Below, piece after piece: positions 52,914 to 61,025 of a stretch of 64,000 bases of DNA. The stretch spans positions 62,001 to 126,000 of the forward strand of contig CP073763.1 in NCBI GenBank assembly GCA_018399075.1, read 5' to 3'. The notes beneath the pieces were generated by a model, which was not told where the DNA came from, ran no database searches, and was given only the letters and a program-made list of their open reading frames with translations. Every line of letters starts with the position of its first letter. Positions within the stretch are counted from its first letter, which is position 1. This DNA is from Simkaniaceae bacterium. Lineage in GTDB: Bacteria; Chlamydiota; Chlamydiia; Chlamydiales; Simkaniaceae. The position numbers and the translations under genes were made by a program.

Positions 52914-53876
52914 TTAGTAGTCAGGATTGAAAGTAAAAAGTTTCCTTATCTCCCCGCCGCACCCATCAACAAATTCTTTCAGTGTTCGACTTTCTTCCAC
53001 CCTCTGCTCGATTGATAGAGCAGGACATTCAACATCTGATACGTCATCTAGATCTAAGATAACTCCCATCACCCCATAAGCTCTATTTTGTTTGGAATCA
53101 TTGCAATTAATATAGGATGCCCCCACATAGAAAGTCCCCACTTTACCCTCCATCTGGATCCTCAAGTTATCGGGAGAGTGGAAATAACTTTCTCCATCCG
53201 TATGAACAATAATATCATCTTTTTGAATCTTTTCCCAAGGAATCGACCTCCCTATCCCCTTTTTGATCCCTTGTCCTCCAAAAAGCCCCACAGAAATTTG
53301 TTGTTGCTTCTTCCCAATATGAGGGTAGTCTGAAAAAAAGAGATGATGGAAGATTAAACTAAAATCTGCACTTCCACTCAGGGGCTTTTTAAAAATCACA
53401 AATTGCAACTCTAGCTCCTCTTCTGAAAACCGAAGGAGGTGGTCTTGCAAAGGCTTGGGGAAACAAGCGATTTGTCTCCTTGGAAGAACAACACTCAAAT
53501 AAGGAATGCCTAAAATATAATTTTGGTGTTGATAGTTGCCCACTTGCATAAAGGGGGGAAACCCCGATGGATGAGCTCTTTCAAGGGGTTTATTAATCCC
53601 CGAAAGATTAAAGATGCCATTGACAAGGTTATCTACTGCAATAGACACCCCTTCCCAGGCAGCAATATCTCTTGCTAAGTCTCTTTCCTTCAAAGACTCA
53701 TCCAAGCGGGCAACATCATAAGGGTTTTCTTTCGGTAGAGGCTTTCCCCAATAAAAATCCATAAACTGTGTGTAAAAGTAATTGGCAAGACTTTGAACTC
53801 TTTCCCAAAGAGGCTTCAAACAGGGAAAATAATTGAAAGGGAATGTGGGAGGGGAGTTTCTATCGATTCTATCCAT
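52914..53876 (-). CDS. Hypothetical protein upstream of suf operon
   Basis: Not recognised. The 320 residues have no signal peptide or membrane helix. They contain short strands and turns rich in aromatic residues, and an ending with two Cys (VDGCGGEIRK). The stretch DDIIVHTDGESYFHSPDNLRIQMEGKVGTFYVGASYINC looks like a beta sandwich or barrel. Sixty-one bases separate it from sufB on the same strand, so it may be co-transcribed; Fe-S function cannot be inferred. Confidence 0.65.
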   Translation of the reverse strand: MDRIDRNSPPTFPFNYFPCLKPLWERVQSLANYFYTQFMDFYWGKPLPKENPYDVARLDESLKERDLARDIAAWEGVSIAVDNLVNGIFNLSGINKPLERAHPSGFPPFMQVGNYQHQNYILGIPYLSVVLPRRQIACFPKPLQDHLLRFSEEELELQFVIFKKPLSGSADFSLIFHHLFFSDYPHIGKKQQQISVGLFGGQGIKKGIGRSIPWEKIQKDDIIVHTDGESYFHSPDNLRIQMEGKVGTFYVGASYINCNDSKQNRAYGVMGVILDLDDVSDVECPALSIEQRVEESRTLKEFVDGCGGEIRKLFTFNPDY

Positions 53877-53931
53877 TTGATACCTTTAAATTAGATGGGT
53901 ACAAAAAGAATAAAAACTATTTGAATAGAAA

Positions 53932-54666
53932 TCAAACAATTTGAGAGGAAATTCGATCCATTGCGCGTGCTAAGTCCTCAGGAACATCGATGCCAAGGCT
54001 TTCGTGCGCTGTTTCATGGACTTGAAGGTCTAATCCATTTTCTAAAAACCTAAGTTGCTCAAGCCCTTCGGCAAGCTCTAAGCGAGAAGGAGTAAAGGTG
54101 CTAATCTCTTTGAGAGCCTCACTGGTGTAAGCATAGATGCCGATATGTTTATAGTAGGTAATATTTTCCAATCCATCTCGATCATAGGGAATAGGAGCTC
54201 TTGAAAAATAAAGGGCGCGGTCTTGATAGTCGGTCACAACCTTAACGATATTTGGGTCATCAATCTCCTCTTCATTTTCGATTTCTTTTCTTAAAGACCA
54301 AACATCAAAGTCTTGATCAATCGATTGGAGGAGATTTTCGATCATTTCTTTATGGATAAAGGGTTCATCACCCTGCCAATTAACCCAGATATCTCCCGAT
54401 ATCTTCCCTTTTTCTTGAAGCTCGATCAGTCGATCTGTTCCGGAAAGACACTCGGGAGAGGTCATATGATATTTCCCATCAAAGGAGTCGATAAGACGGG
54501 CTGTTTCATGGTCGTCAATGGCAAAGGCAACTTCATCAAACATTTCAGCAGAACTCGCAGCTTCCCATACCCACTGCAGCATTGGTTTTTCTCCGAGTAT
54601 GGCTAAGACTTTTTTAGGAAAGCGACTCGATGCGAGCCTTGCTGGAATGATACAGATGGTTTTCAT
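53932..54666 (-). CDS. kdsB: 3-deoxy-manno-octulosonate cytidylyltransferase
   Basis: Activates Kdo to CMP-Kdo for lipopolysaccharide. The 244 residues have ICIIPARLASSRFPKKVLAILGEKPMLQWVWEAA, SGTDRL, VNWQGDEPFI, YFSRAPIPYDRD, YYKHIGIYAYTSEAL and the E-x-L-E-QLRFLENGL block, all typical of KdsB. ATG 54666 overlaps the rfbB stop (ATGA) and is preferred over the ATG six bases before it. Chlamydial LPS is built mainly of Kdo, so the gene is expected; linkage to rfb genes is less usual. Confidence 0.95.
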   Translation of the reverse strand: MKTICIIPARLASSRFPKKVLAILGEKPMLQWVWEAASSAEMFDEVAFAIDDHETARLIDSFDGKYHMTSPECLSGTDRLIELQEKGKISGDIWVNWQGDEPFIHKEMIENLLQSIDQDFDVWSLRKEIENEEEIDDPNIVKVVTDYQDRALYFSRAPIPYDRDGLENITYYKHIGIYAYTSEALKEISTFTPSRLELAEGLEQLRFLENGLDLQVHETAHESLGIDVPEDLARAMDRISSQIV

Positions 54667-55649
54667 ACACATACCATTTTCATCGACCGAATTGTTTCAC
54701 GAAGCCCTGCTTTTAGGGGCCAAATGGGACGATACCCAAGCTGCTCTACTTTTGCTCCATCCATCGCATACCGAAAATCATGCCCAGGACGATCTTCGAC
54801 AAAGGCAATTAGCTTTTCATCAACTTTTTCACCCGTTACCTCTTTCATAATTTCAAAAAGGAGGTGAAGAAGGTCGATATTTTTCATTTCGTTCCCTCCT
54901 CCTATGTTATACACTTCTCCTTTTTTTCCACGGTCCAAAATTGTCCAAATAGCGCGCGCATGGTCTTCCACAAAGAGCCATTCGCGAATATTTTCACCCG
55001 CTCCGTAAACAGGGAGCTCCTTTTTTTCTAAGATCTTTTGAATCATGAGGGGGATGAATTTTTCTGGATACTGTCCAGGACCATAGTTATTACTTGCGTG
55101 AGAAATAGTCGTTGAAAGTTTATAAGTCATTCCATAAGACCTAACTAAATGATCTGAACTGGCTTTAGATGCTGAGTAAGGCGAGTTGGGGCGATAAGGA
55201 GAATTTTCAGTAAAGGTCCCTTCATTTCCTAGTGCGCCATAGACTTCATCTGTAGAAATATGATGAAAATGAATCTCTGGGTACTTTCTGACAAATTCTA
55301 ACAGTTTATAAGTTCCCACAACATTGGTCTGAATAAAAGCATCGGGGTCAATAATACTTCGATCGACATGGGTTTCTGCAGCGAAATGAACAATCGCTGT
55401 GATCGGCCTTTCTTCATGGATTTTTTCAAGAAGTGGCTGATCCCTAATATCTCCATGAAAGAAGGTATATCTTTCATCTCCTTTTATCGAGTCTAGATTT
55501 TCGAGATGTCCTGCATAGGTCAAAAGGTCAAGATTTGAAAGATGTCCTGCAAAAGCTTCTTGTTTTAAGGCAAAGCGGATAAAGGCAGATCCCATAAATC
55601 CTGCCCCTCCAGTCACTAGGATATGGGCATTATTTAGATTCAAGTGCAT
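54663..55649 (-). CDS. rfbB: dTDP-glucose 4,6-dehydratase
   Basis: Second step of dTDP-rhamnose synthesis. The 328-residue extended SDR has NAD-binding ILVTGGAGFMGSAFIRF, the DLLTYAGHLENL block, HFAAETHVDRSI, STDEVYG (catalytic Thr-Asp-Glu), and YSASKASSDHLV (YxxxK). Then come ASNNYGPGQYPEKFIPLMI and REWLFVEDHARAI, the family's typical parts. A TTG six bases upstream is possible, but ATG 55649 is a natural start and overlaps rfbD by 20 bases. The kdsB gene follows with ATGA overlap. Confidence 0.94.
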   Translation of the reverse strand: MHLNLNNAHILVTGGAGFMGSAFIRFALKQEAFAGHLSNLDLLTYAGHLENLDSIKGDERYTFFHGDIRDQPLLEKIHEERPITAIVHFAAETHVDRSIIDPDAFIQTNVVGTYKLLEFVRKYPEIHFHHISTDEVYGALGNEGTFTENSPYRPNSPYSASKASSDHLVRSYGMTYKLSTTISHASNNYGPGQYPEKFIPLMIQKILEKKELPVYGAGENIREWLFVEDHARAIWTILDRGKKGEVYNIGGGNEMKNIDLLHLLFEIMKEVTGEKVDEKLIAFVEDRPGHDFRYAMDGAKVEQLGYRPIWPLKAGLRETIRSMKMVCV

Positions 55650-56469
55650 GAGCAAGTACCTCTTCTAATCCTACCTCCCAATGGGGCGGAGAAAATTTTT
55701 CTGTTAATAGAACGGAAGATGCGGGCCTTTTAGCTTTCGCTCCAAAATCTTCACTCGAGATTGGCTCAATCTTCTTGCAACGCACCTGTTTTTTTTCTTC
55801 GAGTTTCTTTTGAATCATCTCAGCAAAGCTGTGCCAAGTGGTCTCACCTTCATTGGCATAATGATAGGTCCCTGATTCATCTAAAATCGAGAGAGCGGCT
55901 TCAGCTAAATCATCGGCATAAGTCGGACGCCCTCTTTGATCACTAACAACATCAAGACTTTCTTTTTCATCCATGAGCTTGATCATCGTTTTCACAAAAT
56001 CATTTCCCTCTTTTCCAAAAAGCCAAGAGGTGCGGATCAAAAGAGCTTCAGGATAGTGCTCCATTAAAAAGCGTTCTCCTGCTTCCTTACTTCTCCCATA
56101 CTCTGATAAAGGAGCTCTCTCATCCTCTTCTCCATAAGCCTCTTTTTCTCCATCAAAGACATAATCGGTTGAGAAATGGATGAGCTTATTCCCCTTTTCT
56201 TTTGAGAGTTTTGCTAAAAGAGCGACAGCTTCTGCATTAAGAGCATGAGCCTTTTCTTTTTCTTCTTCAGCTTGATCGACTGCAGTATATCCCGAGCAAT
56301 TAATCACATGAGTAAAGGTAAGGGTTTCAAACTGAGCTCTCACTGCTTCTTCATTTTCTAAATCAACCTCTTGCCTTGTACTTGCCACAAAGTCAATTCC
56401 ATTTTCTTTGCACTTTCGTTGCATTGCTTGCGAAAGCTTTCCCCACTTTCCAATTATCCAGACTTTCAT
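55630..56469 (-). CDS. rfbD: dTDP-4-dehydrorhamnose reductase
   Basis: Last step of dTDP-L-rhamnose synthesis. The 279 residues have a Rossmann start (MKVWIIGKWGKLSQAM, where the usual GxxGxxG is partly changed), the VINCSGYTAVDQAEEE block, HFSTDYVFDGE, LSEYGRSKEAGERF (YxxxK), RTSWLFGKEGNDFVKTM and DQRGRPTYADDLAE. The frame is open from 56541, but ATG 56469 overlaps the rfbC stop (ATGA) and starts at the first strand. The K-W-G-K-L-S replacement of the usual Gly-rich turn is worth noting. Confidence 0.92.
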   Translation of the reverse strand: MKVWIIGKWGKLSQAMQRKCKENGIDFVASTRQEVDLENEEAVRAQFETLTFTHVINCSGYTAVDQAEEEKEKAHALNAEAVALLAKLSKEKGNKLIHFSTDYVFDGEKEAYGEEDERAPLSEYGRSKEAGERFLMEHYPEALLIRTSWLFGKEGNDFVKTMIKLMDEKESLDVVSDQRGRPTYADDLAEAALSILDESGTYHYANEGETTWHSFAEMIQKKLEEKKQVRCKKIEPISSEDFGAKAKRPASSVLLTEKFSPPHWEVGLEEVLAHALESK

Positions 56470-57002
56470 GACCACCTCAGTTCGTAAAAATAGGGGCTTT
56501 TTTGATCTCTTTCGGAAACGATTGGTGCCTTTACAGGCCACTTAATCCCAATTTCTGGATCATCAAAACGAAACCCCTTTTCTGTTTCGCTATTATAAGG
56601 AGCGCTCGTTTTATATAGAACGTGCGCCTCGGGACTGACCACGCAAAAACCGTGAGCAAACCCTACAGGAATATAGAGCTGTTGATGCTCCTCCCCATCT
56701 AAGTAAACCCCTTCCCATTTTCCAAAAGTTGGAGAGTCAGGGCGAATATCGACAATAACATCATAAATTTTTCCAGAAGCAACCCTCACAAGCTTTGCCT
56801 GTCCCGGCTCTGACTGGAAATGCATTCCACGGATAACCCCTTCCGTTGAGTAGGAATGGTTGTCTTGGACAAATGGGGTCTCAATCCCCCCCTCAAGGTA
56901 ACGGGCTGATTCATGGCTTTCTAAAAAAAAGCCCCGTCCATCTCGAAAAACTTGGGGAGAAATAAGTTTTGCTCCCTGCAGATTTAAATCTTTAATTTCC
57001 AT
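56466..57002 (-). CDS. rfbC: dTDP-4-dehydrorhamnose 3,5-epimerase
   Basis: Cupin enzyme of the dTDP-rhamnose path. The 178 residues have the family motifs LISPQVFRDGRGFFLES, FVQDNHSYSTEGVIRGMHFQ (catalytic His), GKIYDVIVDIRPDSPTFGKW, and PVGFAHGFCVVSPEAHVLYKTSAPYNSETEKG. First gene of the order rfbC-rfbD-rfbB-kdsB. The first enzyme of the path, rfbA (glucose-1-phosphate thymidylyltransferase), is not in this window. The gene diverges from folA over 167 bases. Confidence 0.94.
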   Translation of the reverse strand: MEIKDLNLQGAKLISPQVFRDGRGFFLESHESARYLEGGIETPFVQDNHSYSTEGVIRGMHFQSEPGQAKLVRVASGKIYDVIVDIRPDSPTFGKWEGVYLDGEEHQQLYIPVGFAHGFCVVSPEAHVLYKTSAPYNSETEKGFRFDDPEIGIKWPVKAPIVSERDQKSPYFYELRWS

Positions 57003-57169
57003 ATTAGAAGCGATTATACCTTCTTCCCCCTAATTTGACAAATCAGCAGCAGCCTTGCATTAAATTTCTTGAGTTTTTTATACTATCTTTTTTGCAAGCA
57101 GGAGAGCTCCTTCAATCGTCTTTTTTTAATCCACTTATTTAAAAATCCCCCCTTCCTAAGGAGAAGCCA

Positions 57170-57667
57170 ATGAAGCTGAGAGCCATTGCAGCCTGTGATT
57201 TGCGAGGAGGACTGGGATTCAAAGGAACTATTCCTTGGAATGTTCCTGGAGATAAGCTCTTTTTCCGGGAGCAAACCCTTCATAAAACCATGATTATGGG
57301 ACATAAAACTTATCAGAGCATGCCTCAGCATGCCTTTGAAAACCGCACTTCCATTGTCTTTACAAAAAGAAAAATTCAGCCGCTCCCCCCTCATGTATTC
57401 TTTGTCCATGATGAAGCCGCTTGCATGCAGCTTGCAATGCAGAAAGACCCTAAGGAGGCATTTGTGATTGGAGGAAGCGAAATTTTTAACCTATTTTTTT
57501 CCCAGAAAATGATCGATGAGCTCCTTTTGAGTTGGATCCCAAAGACCTATCAAAATGACACCTTCTTCCCACTTCACTACTTAGAAACAGCAATGGAGAA
57601 GAAACGGATGTTTGAAGGAGAAGGTTTTACTGTGTATCGCTATACTTTTAGAGGAAAATTCCCATGA
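57170..57667 (+). CDS. folA: Dihydrofolate reductase
   Basis: Reduces dihydrofolate to tetrahydrofolate with NADPH. The 165 residues show RAIAACDLRGGLGFKGTIPWNVPGDKLFFREQT with the catalytic Asp in PGD, VIMG-type TMIMGHKTYQSMP, and AFVIGGSEIFNLFF. Length is normal for a bacterial enzyme. CCTAAGGAGAAG lies before the ATG. The stop overlaps the next gene (ATGA), a candidate folate polyglutamylation enzyme, so the two act in one pathway. Chlamydia has the same neighbours in its folate cluster. Confidence 0.93.
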   Translation: MKLRAIAACDLRGGLGFKGTIPWNVPGDKLFFREQTLHKTMIMGHKTYQSMPQHAFENRTSIVFTKRKIQPLPPHVFFVHDEAACMQLAMQKDPKEAFVIGGSEIFNLFFSQKMIDELLLSWIPKTYQNDTFFPLHYLETAMEKKRMFEGEGFTVYRYTFRGKFP

Positions 57668-58401
57668 AAGTGACGCCTATAAAAACAAATAAAATCTTCC
57701 CGGATGATGATTTTTTCTCCCACTTATTCAGCACTCTCCCCTTTTTACAAGAAAGGCAACTTTTAATCATATCGAGTAAGATCCTTTCCCTTTGTTATGG
57801 CTATTATGTTGAGAAAGAATCGCTCAATGTTTCTAAGGAATCTTTAATTCAACAGGAAGCCGACATCTTTTGGCAATCTGAAAGGGGAGGTCCCACTCAA
57901 CTCACCATAAAAGAAAACTGTTTTCTCCCTTTTTCAGGAATTGATGAATCGAATAGCGCAGGAACCTATGTTCTGTTTCCAAAAAATCTTTTTCTTCATG
58001 CAACGTCTATTTGGGAAAAACTTCGCTCTCATTACAACATTGAGAAGTTAGGTGTTCTCATTATTGATAGTCAGATCATCCCCTTAAGAAAAGGAACTCT
58101 AGGCTTAGGGCTTAGCTGGTGTGGGTTTCATCCCCTCTATTCATACTCCGGAGAAAAGGACTGTTTTGATCGCCCCTATACTCTCACCAATATAAATTTA
58201 GTCGATGCTTATGCAACCGCTGCCATTCTTGAGATGGGAGAAGGAAACGAACAGTGCCCTCTTGCTCTGATCGATGAGGCTCCCAAAATCCGCTTTTTGA
58301 ATCGCCCTCCCAATGAGGAGGAACAAAAACTTGTCACAATCAACCCAGAAGAGGATCTGTTTTCTCCTCTTCTAAAAGGAGGCTACTTTCAATCAAAATA
58401 A
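57664..58401 (+). CDS. COG1478 (F420-ligase-like) protein, candidate folylglutamate synthase
   Basis: The 245 residues resemble CofE-type gamma-glutamyl ligases: LLIISSKILSLCYGYYV near the start, the RPYTLTNINLVDAYATAA block, and the central LGVLIIDSQIIPLRKGTLGLGLSWCGFHP segment with the D-S-x-x-x-P-x-R-x-G pattern. Chlamydiae lack canonical FolC, and this family (CT611 in C. trachomatis) was proposed to replace it as FolC2; that is from memory of the literature. ATGA overlap with folA supports a folate role. F420 itself is not expected here. Confidence 0.78.
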   Translation: MKVTPIKTNKIFPDDDFFSHLFSTLPFLQERQLLIISSKILSLCYGYYVEKESLNVSKESLIQQEADIFWQSERGGPTQLTIKENCFLPFSGIDESNSAGTYVLFPKNLFLHATSIWEKLRSHYNIEKLGVLIIDSQIIPLRKGTLGLGLSWCGFHPLYSYSGEKDCFDRPYTLTNINLVDAYATAAILEMGEGNEQCPLALIDEAPKIRFLNRPPNEEEQKLVTINPEEDLFSPLLKGGYFQSK

Positions 58402-58441
58402 CACTGATTTAAGATATACCACACTTGTTGTTCTATTTTGC

Positions 58442-59083
58442 ATGTGCTTAGTCATGACAAATACGATAGGACACAAACTTTTCACTTTTCCATTCATCCA
58501 CGTTCCTGTTCCTTCAGCCTATTTAGTTTATCCCTTTACCTTTGTTTTATGTGATGTTGTGAATGAAATTTATGGAAATAAAAGAGCCAAATATATGGTT
58601 TGGCTTAGTTTTGTCATGAGCCTGCTCGTGATGTGTGTGATCCGCGCCGTTCTTCTCCTTCCTGGACACCCATATTGGGTAGTTAAAGGGAATTCCTGGG
58701 GGTTTTCAAGTATCGATGAATACCAGAATGCTTTTAACGCTGTTTTTGAAATCAATGCAACGATTGTTATGGCTTCGATGACGGCCTATTTGTTAGGGCA
58801 ATTTTTAGATATTTTTCTCTATAAAAAAATTCGAAAGCTAACGGGAAATCGTTTACTATGGCTTCGAACCAATGTATCAACAATCGTTTCCCAGCTCGTG
58901 GATACCGTTGTTGTTTCTGGAATTATCTTATTCGTTGGGTTTCGGATGGATTTTTCAAGAGGATTAGAAATCATGGTCGCGAGTTATTCATGCAAGGTGA
59001 TTGCTACAATTCTCACGACCCCTGTTTTCTATGCTCTTATTTTTTTCTTTAGAAAAGAGGATAAACGATTAGCCTTTGGCTAG
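58442..59083 (+). CDS. VUT-family (YhhQ) queuosine-precursor transporter
   Basis: Inner-membrane transporter for queuosine precursors (family of E. coli YhhQ). The 213 residues have about six hydrophobic helices and the family hallmark VPSAYLVYPFTFVLCDVVNEIYGNKRAKYMVW with Asp-x-x-x-E-x-Y-G. It continues with LWLRTNVSTIVSQLVDTVVVSGIIL and YSCKVIATILTTPVFY. The ATG at 58442 lies inside the first membrane helix, and no normal start exists further up to the stop at 58373-58375; see findings. The gene overlaps the convergent laccase-domain gene by 15 bases. Confidence 0.8.
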   Translation: MCLVMTNTIGHKLFTFPFIHVPVPSAYLVYPFTFVLCDVVNEIYGNKRAKYMVWLSFVMSLLVMCVIRAVLLLPGHPYWVVKGNSWGFSSIDEYQNAFNAVFEINATIVMASMTAYLLGQFLDIFLYKKIRKLTGNRLLWLRTNVSTIVSQLVDTVVVSGIILFVGFRMDFSRGLEIMVASYSCKVIATILTTPVFYALIFFFRKEDKRLAFG

Positions 59084-59785
59084 CCCGACTAACGTGCCAT
59101 GATGCGGGGTGTCTTTATTTCTACGGTATGAAAAACACTCCTCTTCATTTTCATAGGTGCAGATTTCGGCGATTTCGATTTGCTCTTCAGGAATTCCAGC
59201 TTCCATCAGTTGCATCCGACTGATCTCCCAAAAGTCAAAGTAGGTGGGCCTCACCTGATGCTCCCAAAAAGCTTCGGGCAACTCTTCTTTAAAATGCTTA
59301 AATTCTGCCGCTTCAGGACCAAGGCTGGGGCCAATACAGACAATTAAATCAGAAGGGTTTGTTTGATAAAGCTCTTTCATCCTATCGATTGTTTTTTGGT
59401 AAATGTTTTGAACACTCCCTCTCCAACCACAATGAACATTTCCTAAAACTTGATGAATCGGATCATAAAAAATCGCTCCTTGGCAATCGGCATGACGGAT
59501 CAGCAATCCCACCTCTTTTTCAGCAGTCACCATTCCATCATAATCATCAAAGTGGAGAAGCGATTGATCATCTAGAATGACTTCTTTAATCTCTGCTTTG
59601 TGGCACTGCTTGAGTTTTGCCCCTCTTTTAATCCCTAAAAGGTCTAAAGCACGCTTCGGATTTTCTGGGCTATTTTTTTCCCCAAGTCCCAAGTTAAGAA
59701 AAACCCCATGCCTTACTTCTGGAAAGAGTTGAAGAATCTCAAACTCAAGCCAAACAATTCCATTTTTCTTTTTTCTTTTCATCAA
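59069..59785 (-). CDS. Laccase-domain protein, YfiH/PgeF family
   Basis: The 238 residues match the multicopper-oxidase-like YfiH fold (purine nucleoside phosphorylase / peptidoglycan-editing factor family). They show DGMVTAEKEVGLLIRHADCQGAIFYDP with the metal Cys, LGNVHCGWRGSVQNIYQKTIDRM with the metal His, CIGPSLGPEAAEF, and CFSYRRNKDTPHHGTLVGLA. The first metal His motif, usually Q-x-H-G, is QCHKAE here. In E. coli PgeF ensures correct peptidoglycan composition, and eukaryotic LACC1 acts on purines; either role is possible. Two start codons (59785, 59782) are equal. Confidence 0.87.
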   Translation of the reverse strand: MMKRKKKNGIVWLEFEILQLFPEVRHGVFLNLGLGEKNSPENPKRALDLLGIKRGAKLKQCHKAEIKEVILDDQSLLHFDDYDGMVTAEKEVGLLIRHADCQGAIFYDPIHQVLGNVHCGWRGSVQNIYQKTIDRMKELYQTNPSDLIVCIGPSLGPEAAEFKHFKEELPEAFWEHQVRPTYFDFWEISRMQLMEAGIPEEQIEIAEICTYENEEECFSYRRNKDTPHHGTLVGLAKG

Positions 59786-59792
59786 CTATGTT

Positions 59793-59953
59793 ATACCGTT
59801 TATTAAAATAACTTGGTGAATTTAACTTGATCTTTTCAGCGAAAATTGAACTTTCGCTCTTGCTAACCAACATGTGGTTAGGCTCGACCTCCAAATCCAA
59901 TTTTTACTCAAAATCTCTATGTAAATTCTATAAGTTATTTTAATAAATGGTAT
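59793..59953 (+). mobile_element. 161-bp element with 32-base terminal inverted repeats
   Basis: Bases 59793-59814 match the reverse complement of 59932-59953 with a single mismatch. After three unmatched bases the repeat continues for seven more, giving 32-base arms with about 28 matches. TA occurs at both outer ends, as expected for Tc1/mariner- or IS630-type target duplication. The core holds two small perfect hairpins: AGCGAAA...TTTCGCT (about 59838-59858) and CTAACCA...TGGTTAG (about 59864-59882). No coding sequence. Lies between the PgeF-like gene and the CPBP gene. Confidence 0.55.
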
Positions 59954-59979
59954 TATTCCAAATATTTAAGGAGTCATTC

Positions 59980-60042
59980 ATGAAGCCCATTTTAGCCCTC
60001 TCTTTTGTTTTCTTGCAAATCAAAGACAGGATAGGTTTATGA
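59980..60042 (+). CDS. 20-codon ORF coupled to the CPBP protease gene
   Basis: A very short ORF with its own AAGGAGT Shine-Dalgarno (7 bases before ATG 59980) encodes 20 residues. The first half is hydrophobic (MKPILALSFVFL), the second charged. Its TGA overlaps the ATG of the CPBP protease gene (ATGA), and that gene has no Shine-Dalgarno of its own. It could be a leader peptide that controls protease translation, a small membrane peptide, or the remains of a longer N-terminus. Existence rests on translation signals only. Confidence 0.5.
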   Translation: MKPILALSFVFLQIKDRIGL

Positions 60043-60914
60043 CCTATTTGACCTTTATTCATCACCCTCTTTCGTCATTAGCCTTTATAGCACTTATTCT
60101 TGCTTTCATCAGTTTATGGATTCATAAATCCCCTTGGCTATGGGGTTCTTTTATTGCTGTTAGCTCGATTTTTGGGATCATGGGCAAGTTAATCGATTTT
60201 AAAATCTTTGTGGCACTAGCCCTCCTTTGCGCTGCTCACCTTTCCCTAACGACAAAATTAAAAGGTGTCTCGCGACTCATCACGATCCTTGTCGCTTTTT
60301 TCATATCGATTGCTTTAATGGGACACTTTTTTCCAGGGTTTCACAACTGGCTTATCGCTGATAAAATTCAGATTAGTAAAAATGCTTACCCTTATACCCT
60401 CTATCTCAACTTTGACAAACCATTTATTGGATTTTTTCCCTTAGCTCTAACGATTCCCCTTCTTTCGCGTATGCACATCCGTTCTGTCGTGTTAAAAACC
60501 ATTGCTCTCACGGCTCTTGGGGTCATCATTCTCATGGTGCTTGCCCTCTATCTCCATCTCGTAGAGATCGATCTAAAACTGCCAGGAATCACCCCTATTT
60601 GGCTCATTGCTAACCTCTTCTTAGTCACCCTTCCTGAAGAGGCCTTTTTTCGTGGATTTTTACAAAGGGAAATCAGTGAATACCTTAACACAAAGTGGGC
60701 AGGACCCTTTAGTGTGATTGTAGTCTCCCTTCTTTTTGCCCTTCTTCACTTTATCTTCCTCCGCGATTTTTCCTACCTATCGCTAACGTTTATCGCCAGT
60801 CTCATTTACGGAAGCATCTACCATATGACACGGTCCATCGAGAGTAGCATCTTTTGCCACTATCTCTTTAATGTGGTCCATTTCTTTTGCTTCACTTATC
60901 CAGCGCTCAAGTAA
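60039..60914 (+). CDS. CPBP-family intramembrane metalloprotease
   Basis: Polytopic membrane protease of the CPBP (Abi / CAAX-protease-like) family, 291 residues and about eight hydrophobic helices. The three family motifs are intact: Glu200-Glu201-x-x-x-Arg205 (LPEEAFFRG), Phe-x-x-x-His237 (LLFALLHF), and His274-x-x-x-Asn278 (CHYLFNV). Members process membrane peptides or prenylated proteins, and some protect against bacteriocins; the substrate here is unknown. Translation seems coupled to the preceding 20-codon ORF. Confidence 0.88.
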   Translation: MTYLTFIHHPLSSLAFIALILAFISLWIHKSPWLWGSFIAVSSIFGIMGKLIDFKIFVALALLCAAHLSLTTKLKGVSRLITILVAFFISIALMGHFFPGFHNWLIADKIQISKNAYPYTLYLNFDKPFIGFFPLALTIPLLSRMHIRSVVLKTIALTALGVIILMVLALYLHLVEIDLKLPGITPIWLIANLFLVTLPEEAFFRGFLQREISEYLNTKWAGPFSVIVVSLLFALLHFIFLRDFSYLSLTFIASLIYGSIYHMTRSIESSIFCHYLFNVVHFFCFTYPALK

Positions 60915-61025
60915 AAATTACATTTCATACTTTAATATGGGATAGATTCTTGTTCAAATTGCTTGCTTTATTGATTCAGTTCTTTTAAAATTTCCTCCGG
61001 AGCAACAAAGTTAAACGATGTAAGT

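Noticed and set aside
60915-61025. Terminator or promoter between the CPBP and RING genes
   Set aside because: The AT-rich spacer contains TTGATT and similar words, but no convincing -35/-10 pair or stable hairpin with T run.
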